Shown here one piece after another: positions 50,213-59,072 of a stretch of 64,000 bases of DNA. Source of the stretch: JACQGZ01 sp036004665 (GTDB taxonomy: Bacteria > Sysuimicrobiota > Sysuimicrobiia > Sysuimicrobiales > Humicultoraceae). Position numbers and translations under genes: made by a program. The stretch is taken from the NCBI GenBank assembly GCA_036004665.1, contig DASYRG010000015.1:1-64000 (forward strand). Reading direction: 5' to 3'. The notes beneath the pieces were generated by a model. The model was not told where the DNA came from and did not search any database. It worked only from the letters and a program-made list of their open reading frames with translations. Each line of letters opens with the position of its first letter. Position 1 is the first letter of the stretch.

Positions 50213-50944
50213 GTGCCTCCCTTGGACCCGGCCAGCGGTCAGGGTCTCACGCTGCTGCACGGGGCCGGCGCGCGCGGCGACCTCTGGCAGCTGCAGGCCC
50301 TCGCGTTCCCGCGGGCGCTGACCCCCGAGCTGGCGGGGCGCGACGGGGTCGGGACACCGACCTCCATCGCCGGCCACCTCCTCTCGCTGGGGCCGGTCCT
50401 CGACGCCGCGGCCGTGCTGGCGGGACATTCGCTGGGCGGGGCCGTCGCGCTGCAGTACGCGCTGGGATTGCCTGCGGGACTGCGCGGCGTCATCCTTATC
50501 GAGACCGGAGCGCGCTTCCCCGAGGCGAAGGAGTGGGTGCGGCAGCCCCTGGAGGAGGCGTCGCTGGTGGCGCTGACCGATCGCTCCTTCGGGCCTGCCG
50601 CCACTCCGCGGCTCCGGGAGAAGAGCCTCGCCATTCTGCGCGCGCTGGATCCGCGGGTCATCCGCGCCGACTTCGAGGCGGCGGCGAGCTTTGACGTGCG
50701 CGACCGTCTCGGGGGCATGCTCCTCCCCGCCCTCGTCATCGCCGGCAGCGCAGACCGAATGGTCGCGCCCCGTCACGCCGAGTTCTTGTCAGCCCACCTG
50801 CCCCGGGCAGAGCTGGTCTGGATCGAGGGCGCAGGGCACATGGTCATGCTTGAGCAGCCGCACGCCGTCAACCAGGCCATCCGCCGCTTCCTGGAGCGAC
50901 TGAAGCGGGAAGAGTCCGTGCCCCCGTCACGCTATAATAGATAG
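50213..50944 (+). CDS. alpha/beta-fold hydrolase
   Basis: A 243-residue hydrolase. LLHGAGARGDLW is the oxyanion region, GHSLGGAVALQYA the nucleophile elbow, VIAGSADRMV carries the acid and EGAGHMVMLEQP the base. The cap domain is short. It has no signal peptide. The start is GTG at 50213 with GAGAGGA about 10 bases upstream. It is unrelated in detail to the hydrolase at 213-1022. Substrate unknown. Confidence 0.85.
   Translation: MPPLDPASGQGLTLLHGAGARGDLWQLQALAFPRALTPELAGRDGVGTPTSIAGHLLSLGPVLDAAAVLAGHSLGGAVALQYALGLPAGLRGVILIETGARFPEAKEWVRQPLEEASLVALTDRSFGPAATPRLREKSLAILRALDPRVIRADFEAAASFDVRDRLGGMLLPALVIAGSADRMVAPRHAEFLSAHLPRAELVWIEGAGHMVMLEQPHAVNQAIRRFLERLKREESVPPSRYNR
50933..50938 (+). promoter_or_regulatory. 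-10 element upstream of the ABC exporter genes
   Basis: A perfect TATAAT overlaps the 3' end of the hydrolase gene, 37 bases before the first ABC exporter ATG. No convincing -35 box is seen at the usual distance. Confidence 0.4.
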
Positions 50945-50974
50945 GTTCGCGCCTCGGGCGCGCCGTGGTTTCCC

Positions 50975-52714
50975 ATGATCAGCAGACGGCTCCGCACCTA
51001 CCTCGGCAGGCACCGCCGCGCGTACATCCAGGGGTTCGCCCTGGGCGTCCTCGCCACCGGCATCAGCCTGATCACGCCCTCGATTCTCCGGCGGGCGGTG
51101 GACGGCATCCGCGCGGGGATGGCGACGCGGGATCTCATCGCCCTCGGCGCGATCTACGTCGGGCTGGCGCTCCTGGCGGCGACGATCCGTTTCTTCTGGC
51201 GCACGGAGGTCATCGGCGCCTCCCGGCGCATCGAGTACGAAATCCGCAACGACTTCTTCGCCCACCTGCAAAGACTGCACCAGGGGTTCTTCCAGCACAC
51301 CCGCACCGGCGACCTGATGGCGCGCGCCATCAACGACCTCAACGCAGTGCAGCGGCTCTCCGGTCCGGGAATCATGTACGCCATCAACACGCCGGTGATG
51401 CTGCTACTGGTCGGTGCCTGGATGTTCAGCCTCGACGTCCGGCTGGCGCTGGTCGTCTCCGTGATCATGCCCCTGGTGACGGTGATCTTCTTCCTGCTGG
51501 GCCGGCGCATCCACCACCGCTACCAGGGGGTGCAGGAACAGTTCAGCACCATCTCCGCGCGGGCCCAGGAGAACTTCTCCGGCATCCGCGTCGTGAAAGC
51601 GTTCGCCCAGGAGCCCTACGAGGTCGAAGAGTTCGCCGGGGTCAACCGGGAGTTCATCGCCCGCAACCTGCGCCTCATCCGCGTGCAAGGGGCGCTCTGG
51701 CCATCGATGAGCCTGATCCTGGGGATCGCCTCGGCCCTCCTCCTCTGGCAGGGTGGCCGGGCGGTCGGCCAGGGACGCATCACAGTGGGGACGCTGGTGC
51801 AGTTCTACGCCTACCTGGGGCAGCTCAGCTGGCCGATGATCGCGCTCGGCTGGGTGACCAACCTGATCCAGCAAGGGATGGCCTCGATGGCCCGGCTGGA
51901 CGAGATCTTCAACGCGCGCCCAGAGATCGCCGATCACCCCGACCCCCTGCCGGTGGAGCGGCTGACCGGGCGGATCGAGTTCCGCAACGTCAGTTTCGCC
52001 TACAATGGGCACCCCGTGCTACACGAGGTCACCCTCACCGTGCCCGCCGGCAGCACGCTGGCCATCGTCGGCCCGACGGGTGCCGGAAAGAGCACCCTGG
52101 TCAACCTGATCGGGCGATTGAACGACCCGACCGACGGGCAGGTGCTCATCGACGGGATCGAGACGCGGAGGCTGCCGCTGGCGACGCTGCGCCGGGCGAT
52201 CGGCTTCGTCCCCCAGGAACCCTTTCTCTTCTCGGAGACCATCGAAGAGAATCTGCGGTTCGGCGTCGAAGCGGGCGACGGGATGAAGGCGGCGGCGGCC
52301 GCCGAGGTGGCGCAGCTGGCCCGCGACGTGCAGGACTTTCCGCACGGGTACGACACCGTGCTGGGGGAGCGCGGCGTGACCCTTTCCGGCGGGCAGAAAC
52401 AGCGCGCCACCCTCGCCCGGGCGCTGGCCCGAGACCCGGCCATCCTGATCCTGGACGACGCGCTCAGCAGCGTGGACACCCACACGGAAGAGCAGATCCT
52501 CCAGGGCCTCCGCGGGGTGATGGCCACGCGCACCAGCATCATCATCTCGCACCGGATCAGCACGGTGCGGGGGGCGGATCAGATCATCGTGCTGGACGAG
52601 GGCCGCATCGTCGAGCGGGGAACGCACGAGGAGCTGCTGGCCGCCGACGGCCTCTACGCCGATCTCTACCGGAAGCAGTTGCTGGCCGAGGAACTGGAAG
52701 AGGCGGACGGCTAA
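50975..52714 (+). CDS. heterodimeric ABC exporter, subunit with degenerate catalytic site
   Basis: A 579-residue half-transporter with six transmembrane helices (residues about 20-320) and a nucleotide-binding domain (about 335-575). Walker A is GPTGAGKST, the signature is the normal LSGGQKQR, but the residue after Walker B is Asp (LILDDALSS) instead of the catalytic Glu. It pairs with the next gene, which has the complementary defects. The family exports drugs or lipids and the substrate is not known. The ATG is at 50975. Confidence 0.9.
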   Translation: MISRRLRTYLGRHRRAYIQGFALGVLATGISLITPSILRRAVDGIRAGMATRDLIALGAIYVGLALLAATIRFFWRTEVIGASRRIEYEIRNDFFAHLQRLHQGFFQHTRTGDLMARAINDLNAVQRLSGPGIMYAINTPVMLLLVGAWMFSLDVRLALVVSVIMPLVTVIFFLLGRRIHHRYQGVQEQFSTISARAQENFSGIRVVKAFAQEPYEVEEFAGVNREFIARNLRLIRVQGALWPSMSLILGIASALLLWQGGRAVGQGRITVGTLVQFYAYLGQLSWPMIALGWVTNLIQQGMASMARLDEIFNARPEIADHPDPLPVERLTGRIEFRNVSFAYNGHPVLHEVTLTVPAGSTLAIVGPTGAGKSTLVNLIGRLNDPTDGQVLIDGIETRRLPLATLRRAIGFVPQEPFLFSETIEENLRFGVEAGDGMKAAAAAEVAQLARDVQDFPHGYDTVLGERGVTLSGGQKQRATLARALARDPAILILDDALSSVDTHTEEQILQGLRGVMATRTSIIISHRISTVRGADQIIVLDEGRIVERGTHEELLAADGLYADLYRKQLLAEELEEADG

Positions 52715-52716
52715 GG

Positions 52717-54540
52717 ATGGCGATGCACTTTCAGGAAGACGAGATTCTCGGCCGGGCGTACGACGCCCGCCTGATGCGGCGCCTCCTCGGCTACGTGCGC
52801 CCCTACTGGCCGACGGTGGCGGTCGCGGTCGTGCTGATGCTGCTGCACCTGTCCACCTCGCTGGCCGGCCCCTACCTCTGGCGCCTCGGCATCGACAACT
52901 ACGTCACGCCCCGCCGGCTGGAGGGACTGGGCCGGCTGACCGCGGCCTACCTGGGCATCCTGGCCGCCGGCTTCGGCCTACGCTACGTGCACAGTTACCT
53001 GATGACGACGGTCGGGCAGCGTGCGATGTTCGACCTGCGCCTGGCGCTCTTTGCCCACCTGCAGCGGCTCTCGGTGCGGTTCTACACGCACACGCCGGTG
53101 GGGCGGCTGATCACCCGCATCACCAACGACATCGACGCCCTCAACGAGATGATCACCCAGGGCATCGTCGGCATCTTCGGCGATCTGATCATGCTGGTGG
53201 GGATCGTCGTCGTCATGCTGGCCCTCTCCTGGCGCCTGGCGCTGGTCACGTTCACCGTGCTGCCGCTGATCCTCTGGGTCACGGCGCAGTTCCGGGTGAA
53301 GGCGCGGGATACCTACCGGGCCGTGCGGACGCGGCTGGCCCGCATCAACGCCTACCTCAACGAGAACATCACGGGCATGGCCATCGTGCAGCTCTTCAAC
53401 CGGGAGCGACGCAACTTCGCGCAGTTCGATGGCCTCAACCGCGAGCTGCTGACTTGGAACCTGCGCGGGCTGCGCGCCTTCGCCATGTTCCACCCCTCCG
53501 TGGGCGTGATCAGCTCGATGGCCATCGCCTTCATCCTGATCTTCGGCGGCGGCCTCTACCGGGAGACGGTGACCATCGGTCTGCTGGTGGCCTTCATCCA
53601 GTACGCGCACCGCTTCTTCGAGCCGATCGAAGAGCTCGCGGAGAAGTACAACATCCTGCAGGCGGCCATGGCGTCCTCCGAGCGCATCTTCCGGTTGCTC
53701 GACGAGCCGGTGGAGGTCACCGATCCCATCGAGCCCGTGCCCCTGGAGCGCGTCCGCGGCGAGATCGAGTTCCGCAACGTCTGGTTCGCCTATGAAGCCG
53801 GCGAGGACGGGACACCCGACTGGGTGCTCCGGGACGTCTCCTTCCACATCCGGGCGGGTGAGAGCGTGGCCTTCGTCGGCCACACCGGCGCGGGGAAGTC
53901 CTCCGTCATCAACCTGATCACGCGGTTCTGGGATCCGCAGCGCGGCCAGGTGCTGGTGGACGGTGTCGACGTCCGCCGCTACAGACAGCGTGAACTGCGC
54001 CGCCACATCGGGCTGGTGCTGCAGGACGTCTTCCTCTTCAGCGGCACGGTGGAGTCCAATATCCGGCTGGGCAACGCTGAGATCTCGGATCAGGCGGTGC
54101 GCGAGGCGGCCACCTTCGTCAACGCCCACCGTTTCGTCGACCGGCTGCCCAGGGGGTTCAAGACCGAGGTGCACGAGCGCGGCGCCACTCTCTCGGTCGG
54201 GCAGAAGCAGCTGATCGCCTTCGCCCGCGCCATCGCCCACAACCCGGAGATCCTGCTGGTGCTCGACGAAGCTACCAGCAGCGTGGACACCGAGACGGAG
54301 ATCCTGATCCAGGATGCCCTGGCCAAGGTGCTGTCCGGCCGCACCTCGATCATCATCGCCCACCGGCTCAGCACCATCCAGCACGTGGACCGCATCATCG
54401 TCCTGCACAAGGGCCGCATCGTCGAAGAGGGGCGCCACCACGACCTCCTCGGCCGCGGCGGCATCTACACGAAGCTCTACCAGCTGCAGTACCGCGACCA
54501 GGAGCTGCGCATCCCCCGCCTGGCCCGCGGCGATGGCTGA
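52717..54540 (+). CDS. heterodimeric ABC exporter, subunit with intact catalytic Glu
   Basis: A 607-residue half-transporter: six helices (about 25-330) then a nucleotide-binding domain. Walker A is GHTGAGKSS and Walker B has the catalytic Glu (LLVLDEATSS), while the signature reads LSVGQKQL. The start ATG at 52717 is two bases after the previous stop. The open frame upstream is antisense-like shadow of the first ABC gene. With its partner it forms one consensus and one degenerate ATP site, as in TM287/288- and BmrCD-type exporters. Confidence 0.9.
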   Translation: MAMHFQEDEILGRAYDARLMRRLLGYVRPYWPTVAVAVVLMLLHLSTSLAGPYLWRLGIDNYVTPRRLEGLGRLTAAYLGILAAGFGLRYVHSYLMTTVGQRAMFDLRLALFAHLQRLSVRFYTHTPVGRLITRITNDIDALNEMITQGIVGIFGDLIMLVGIVVVMLALSWRLALVTFTVLPLILWVTAQFRVKARDTYRAVRTRLARINAYLNENITGMAIVQLFNRERRNFAQFDGLNRELLTWNLRGLRAFAMFHPSVGVISSMAIAFILIFGGGLYRETVTIGLLVAFIQYAHRFFEPIEELAEKYNILQAAMASSERIFRLLDEPVEVTDPIEPVPLERVRGEIEFRNVWFAYEAGEDGTPDWVLRDVSFHIRAGESVAFVGHTGAGKSSVINLITRFWDPQRGQVLVDGVDVRRYRQRELRRHIGLVLQDVFLFSGTVESNIRLGNAEISDQAVREAATFVNAHRFVDRLPRGFKTEVHERGATLSVGQKQLIAFARAIAHNPEILLVLDEATSSVDTETEILIQDALAKVLSGRTSIIIAHRLSTIQHVDRIIVLHKGRIVEEGRHHDLLGRGGIYTKLYQLQYRDQELRIPRLARGDG

Positions 54541-54874
54541 CGCGGTCCTGACCGAGTTGCAGCGGATCCTCCTGGAAGCCCTGGAGCTGCGCCGCGGGCT
54601 GATCGCCTATTCCAAGATCGAGGCAGCGGAGATGGACCGTCTGGCCCGCGACTACGAGCAGCAGGCACTCGATCGGGTGCGTGGAGAGTTGGAGCGGCTG
54701 CCCTCGGGTGGGGTAGCGCTGGCGGTGCGGCAGCGCCTTGGGCAGATGGACGAGGCGCTCGCCGTTCTGGCTGACCGCAGCGACATCGCTGAGCGCTCCC
54801 GCCGCCTGGAGCGCGACGACATCACTTGGCGCACCTTTGAGGACGTAGCGTCGCTCCTCGGGATCGAGCCCTAG
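54533..54874 (+). CDS. hypothetical helical protein (113 aa)
   Basis: A 113-residue, almost all-helical, Arg/Glu/Leu-rich protein with likely coiled coil (LQRILLEALELRRGLIA and RLARDYEQQALDRVRGELERL). The ATG at 54533 overlaps the ABC gene end by 8 bases and its stop abuts the next ATG, so it is translationally linked to both neighbours. No family is recognised. Confidence 0.65.
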   Translation: MADAVLTELQRILLEALELRRGLIAYSKIEAAEMDRLARDYEQQALDRVRGELERLPSGGVALAVRQRLGQMDEALAVLADRSDIAERSRRLERDDITWRTFEDVASLLGIEP

Positions 54875-57130
54875 ATGGGGTCTGAGATGAGCAGCGTCGG
54901 ACAGCGGTTGCGCCGCGTCGACGGGCGAGAGAAGGTCACCGCGGCCGCCCGCTACACCGAAGACCTCGTTCTCCCCGGCATGCTGCACGCCCGTTTGCTA
55001 CTCTCGCCGCATCCCCACGCCAGGATCATCCGCATCGATCGAGCGGCGGCGGGGGCGGTCTCCGGCGTCGTTTCGGTGCTGCTGGCTGAGGATCTCCCCA
55101 TCGCAGCCGACGCCGATCGGGAAGAGCACCTGCTGCTCGCGGAGGGGGAGACGCGGTACACGGGCCACCCTGTCGCGGCGGTGCTGGCCGAGAGCGAGGA
55201 GGCGGCTGCCGACGGCGTGGACGCGCTGGCCGGCGCGGCCGAGTATGAGGTCCTCCCTGCCGCCCTCGACCCGGAGGGGGCGATGCGGCCGGATGCGCCG
55301 CTGGTGCACCCGGAGGGCGACGACGGCGACACGCAGGAGGGGCAGCACGCCACGGTCGCGGTGCGGAAGGCCAAGGGCCCGCGGCCGCGCAACAGCGCCA
55401 ACGTGACCCGCTTCTCGCGAGGAGACGTCGAGGCGGCTTTCCGCGAGGCCGAGGTCGTGGTGGAAGGGGCGTATTCGACAGAGCGAATCTACCAGGCCTA
55501 CCTGGAGCCGCACGCCACCGTCGCCGTGCCCGACCTCATCAGCGGCGGCCTGACCGTCTACACCTCCACTCAGGCGATGTTCTACGTGCGCCAGAGCGTC
55601 AGCGACCTGCTGGGGTTGCCCGAGCAGCAGGTGCGCGTCGTAGTGATGACCATCGGCGGCGGATTCGGCAGCAAGATTCTCCTCACCCAGGGCCTCACCG
55701 CCGCGCTGGCGCTGGCGGTGCGGCGTCCGGTCCGGCTCGTGTTGCCGCGGCGGGAAGACTTCCTGGTCGCGAACGCGGCGCCGGCCTCCCGCATCACCGT
55801 CCGCTTGGGCGCGAAGCGCGACGGGACCCTGACGGCAATCTTCGCCCGCCTGATCTTCGACGTCGGCGCGGCCCCGGGCGGGTCCTCCTCCATCGCCGGC
55901 GTGCTGGTGGGCGGCTACTACAAGACGCCGCACCTCGCCATCGAAGGCATCGACGTCATGACGCATAAGCCGCCCGTCGGAGCGTATCGGGCGCCCGGCG
56001 CGCCTCAGGCGACGCTGGCCATCGAGGCCACGATGGACAGACTGGCCCGAGCCCTCGGGCGCGACCCGCTGGAGCTGCGGCTGCAGAACGCCTCGGCCGA
56101 AGGGGATCCTCTGCCGAACGGCCGGCCCTGGGCGCGCATAGGGCTGCGCGCGGTGCTGGAACAGATGCGCGAGCACCCTCTCTGGCGTGAAAGGCGGTCG
56201 GGCGAGGGCGTTGGGGCGGCGGTGGGCGGCTGGCCGGGGGCGATCGAATCGGCCAGCGCGCTCTGCCGGGCCAACACCGACGGCACCTTCCAGGTGGTGG
56301 TGGGAGCGGTCGATCTGACCGGGACCTACACCGCGATGACGCAGATCGCCGCCGAGGTACTCGGGGTTCCCCCGGACCGGGTCCGCGTCGTCGGCGCCGA
56401 CAGCGATCAGGCGCCCTACGCCGGTATGTCGGCGGGGAGCCGGACGACCCTCACCGTGGGCAGCGCGGTGCGGCTGGCCGCCGAGGATGCCCGGCGGCAG
56501 ATCCTGGCCATCGCGGCGAAGGAGCTGGAGGCCAGCGAAGAGGACCTCGAGATCGCCGACGGGCAGGTGCGCGTGCGCGGCGTGCCGGCCAAGGGGATCG
56601 ACCTGGACGACGTAGCGATCAAGTCGATGCGCTTCGGTGCCAAGTACCCGCCGATCTTCGGCCGGGGGTCCATCGCCTCTCCCAAGCAGTCTCCGGGGTT
56701 CGCCGGGCACATCGTGAAGGCGGAGGTGGATCGGGAGACCGGGGCGGTCCGCATCACCCGGCACGCGGTGATCCAGGATGTCGGGTTCGCGATCAATCCC
56801 GCAGCGGTGGAGGGGCAGATCTTCGGCGGGGCGGCGCAGGCCGCGGGCTGGGCGATGCTGGAGGGTCTGGTCTACGACGAGGGCGGGGCGCTGCTCTCCT
56901 CAACCTTCGCTGACTATGCGATCGCCCGCGCCACCACGATGGCGCCGATCGACGCGGTGATGGTGGAGGTCGCCTCGATCGACGGTCCCTTCGGCGCCAA
57001 AGGTGTGGGGGAACCGCCGATCATCGCCGGGGCCGCGGCCGTCGTCAACGCGCTGGCCGATCTCGGCATCGCGATGTCTGACCTGCCGGTCACGCCGGCG
57101 CGCGTCCTCGAAGCATCACGGCGGCCCTAA
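54875..57130 (+). CDS. xanthine dehydrogenase-family molybdopterin-binding large subunit
   Basis: A 751-residue molybdenum hydroxylase large subunit (CoxL/XdhA type). The N-terminal a/b hammerhead domain contains RVDGREKVTAAARYTEDL. Cofactor-binding motifs are GGGFGSK, PVGAYRAPGAPQA and the catalytic Glu in FGAKGVGEPPII. There is no CoxL-type Cys loop evident. A second ATG at 54887 could be the start. The usual partners (FAD subunit and 2Fe-2S subunit) are absent on both sides, so they must be encoded elsewhere or the protein works differently. It overlaps the convergent decarboxylase by 4 bases. Confidence 0.88.
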   Translation: MGSEMSSVGQRLRRVDGREKVTAAARYTEDLVLPGMLHARLLLSPHPHARIIRIDRAAAGAVSGVVSVLLAEDLPIAADADREEHLLLAEGETRYTGHPVAAVLAESEEAAADGVDALAGAAEYEVLPAALDPEGAMRPDAPLVHPEGDDGDTQEGQHATVAVRKAKGPRPRNSANVTRFSRGDVEAAFREAEVVVEGAYSTERIYQAYLEPHATVAVPDLISGGLTVYTSTQAMFYVRQSVSDLLGLPEQQVRVVVMTIGGGFGSKILLTQGLTAALALAVRRPVRLVLPRREDFLVANAAPASRITVRLGAKRDGTLTAIFARLIFDVGAAPGGSSSIAGVLVGGYYKTPHLAIEGIDVMTHKPPVGAYRAPGAPQATLAIEATMDRLARALGRDPLELRLQNASAEGDPLPNGRPWARIGLRAVLEQMREHPLWRERRSGEGVGAAVGGWPGAIESASALCRANTDGTFQVVVGAVDLTGTYTAMTQIAAEVLGVPPDRVRVVGADSDQAPYAGMSAGSRTTLTVGSAVRLAAEDARRQILAIAAKELEASEEDLEIADGQVRVRGVPAKGIDLDDVAIKSMRFGAKYPPIFGRGSIASPKQSPGFAGHIVKAEVDRETGAVRITRHAVIQDVGFAINPAAVEGQIFGGAAQAAGWAMLEGLVYDEGGALLSSTFADYAIARATTMAPIDAVMVEVASIDGPFGAKGVGEPPIIAGAAAVVNALADLGIAMSDLPVTPARVLEASRRP

Positions 57131-58518
57131 GGTTGCAGCGCCGCGGCCGTCTTGAGGATCGCCTCCGCAGACCGGTCGACGTCTTCGTCAGTCGTGGTCC
57201 AGTTAGAGATGGAGATCCGCATCGCTTCCTTTCCCTGCCAGGTGGTGCCGCCACACCAGGCGGTCCCGTCCCGCTGCACCCCGGCGATGACCGCGCGCGT
57301 GAATGCTCCCGGGTCGCGGGCAGGCGGGCGGAAGCGGACCAGTACCTGGTTCAGCACGACCTCGTTGAGAATCTCCACCTTCGCCGAGCGCTGCAGCGCC
57401 TCCGCCATGCGGCGGGCAAGGCGGCAGCAGCGTTCCACCAGATCGGTCACGCCGCGGCGGCCCAGGGAGCGCAGGGCGGCGTAGAGCGCAAACCCGCGCG
57501 CTCGCCGCGAGAACTCCGGCACCCAGTCGTACGGATCGCGTCCCTCCACCGCCCCCATGAGATAGGCGGCGACGCCGCGCATCGCCGCCCGGTGCGCGTC
57601 CTGGTGGGCGACGATGACCAGCCCGGAATCGTAGGGGACGTTGAGCCACTTGTGGGCGTCGGTCGCCCAGGAATCGGCGTCGGCCGCCCCGGCCAGGGAT
57701 CCGCGCAGGCCGGGACTGACCGCGGCCCAGAGCCCAAACGCGCCGTCGACGTGTAGCCATGCGCCATGCCTCCGGGCCAACGCGGCGATGTCTGCGAGAG
57801 GGTCGAACGCCCCGGTGTTGACGTTGCCCGCCTGAGCGCAGACGATCGTCGGGCCGTGGCAGTCGGACAGGACGCGGCCGAGGTCCTCCGCGCGCATGCG
57901 CCCCTGGCCATCGGCCGGGACGCGCCTGACGCGTTCGCGGCCCAGCCCGAGCAAGCCGAGGGCGGCGAAGATGGTCACGTGCGCTTCATCGCCCACGACC
58001 ACGTGGACCGGCGGAGCGTCGATCAATCCCTGGGCTTCGACGTCCCAGCCCGCGCCCGCCAGGACATGGTGGCGCGCGGCGGCCAGGCCGGTGAAGTTCG
58101 CCATGGTCGCACCGGTGACGAAACCGACGCTCGAGCTGCGCGGAAGGTCGAGGAGATCGAGCAGCCACGAGGCGGCCACCTCTTCCACCACGGCCGCCGC
58201 GGGTGCGGAGACGTAATTCCCGGCGTCTTGATCCCAGGCGGCGGTGAGCCAATCGGCGGCCAGTGCCGCGGGGAGAGCGCCGCCGATGACGAACCCGAAG
58301 TACCGGGGCCCGGCCGATGCGACCAGGCCGGGGTCGGCATCGCGCGCCAGTTCCCGGATGACCGTCTGGGGATCCACTCCATCGTCGGGGAGAGTGCCGC
58401 CGAGGGTGGCTCGGAGCGCCGCGGCGTCCACCGGCCTCCCCACCGGGCGCGAGGGCAGGGTCTCGAGGTAACGCGCGGCCAAGTCGGCCGCGAGGGCCAG
58501 GAGGGAGCGGTCGATCAA
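57127..58518 (-). CDS. pyridoxal-phosphate-dependent decarboxylase family protein
   Basis: A 463-residue fold-type I PLP enzyme of the aromatic/glutamate decarboxylase group. The Schiff-base lysine is in DSWATDAHKWLNVPYDSG. The PLP-contact Asp/His region is LHVDGAFGLW, and GFVTGATMANFTGLAAARH is the substrate/cofactor loop. The predicted start codon is TTG at 58518. It could decarboxylate an aromatic or acidic amino acid; specificity is unknown. It lies downstream of the cNMP-binding gene by 16 bases. Confidence 0.85.
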   Translation of the reverse strand: MIDRSLLALAADLAARYLETLPSRPVGRPVDAAALRATLGGTLPDDGVDPQTVIRELARDADPGLVASAGPRYFGFVIGGALPAALAADWLTAAWDQDAGNYVSAPAAAVVEEVAASWLLDLLDLPRSSSVGFVTGATMANFTGLAAARHHVLAGAGWDVEAQGLIDAPPVHVVVGDEAHVTIFAALGLLGLGRERVRRVPADGQGRMRAEDLGRVLSDCHGPTIVCAQAGNVNTGAFDPLADIAALARRHGAWLHVDGAFGLWAAVSPGLRGSLAGAADADSWATDAHKWLNVPYDSGLVIVAHQDAHRAAMRGVAAYLMGAVEGRDPYDWVPEFSRRARGFALYAALRSLGRRGVTDLVERCCRLARRMAEALQRSAKVEILNEVVLNQVLVRFRPPARDPGAFTRAVIAGVQRDGTAWCGGTTWQGKEAMRISISNWTTTDEDVDRSAEAILKTAAALQP

Positions 58519-58534
58519 CGGTCGCTCGGGAAGG

Positions 58535-58984
58535 TCAGGCGGAGACGCCGCCCTCCGCGTCGCGGAGGCGGCGCGAGAGGGTCTGCATGATCTTGCGGCT
58601 GAGCGAGGGAGCGGCGTCCAGCAGGCTCCAGAAGTCGCGGAAGCTCACCACGAGCAGACGCATCGGCGTGACCGCTTCGACGTCGGCCGAGCGCAGCCCG
58701 CCGTCGAGCAGGCTCATTTCACCGACGAAATCGCCCGGCCCCAGGCGGATGGCGCGTTTCTGCCGCGTGCGCACAGTGGCCTCGCCCTTGACGATAATGA
58801 ACATCTCCCGGCCCACGTGGCCGGCCGTGGCCAGCCGCTTCCCTGCCGGCACCTCCACATCGTCGGCGAGGCGGCTGATCTGGGCCAGTTGTTTTTGCGA
58901 GAGCCCGTCGAAGAGAGGGACGCGCTGGAGCAGCGCGATCTTGTCCGGCCGGGCGCGCCAGAGCGTCATGCCTTTCACCTCCAT
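58535..58984 (-). CDS. single-domain cyclic nucleotide-binding protein (paralogue of 1041-1502)
   Basis: A 149-residue protein with one cNMP-binding domain (VEVPAGKRLATAGHVG, IRLGPGDFVGEMSLLDGG) and no DNA-binding or enzymatic domain. It is 88 bases downstream of a class III cyclase-like gene on the same strand, which suggests that it senses the product of that enzyme, but the ligand has not been shown. The C-terminal helix is Arg/Leu-rich and could contact a partner. Confidence 0.8.
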   Translation of the reverse strand: MEVKGMTLWRARPDKIALLQRVPLFDGLSQKQLAQISRLADDVEVPAGKRLATAGHVGREMFIIVKGEATVRTRQKRAIRLGPGDFVGEMSLLDGGLRSADVEAVTPMRLLVVSFRDFWSLLDAAPSLSRKIMQTLSRRLRDAEGGVSA

Positions 58985-59072
58985 GCGGGATCAGTTTCTC
59001 ATTCACCTTCCCAGTCGGCTTCCCTGCACCTGTTGCCCTCGGCTTCCTTTGTAGCCTGCAGGGGCGGTCCCG

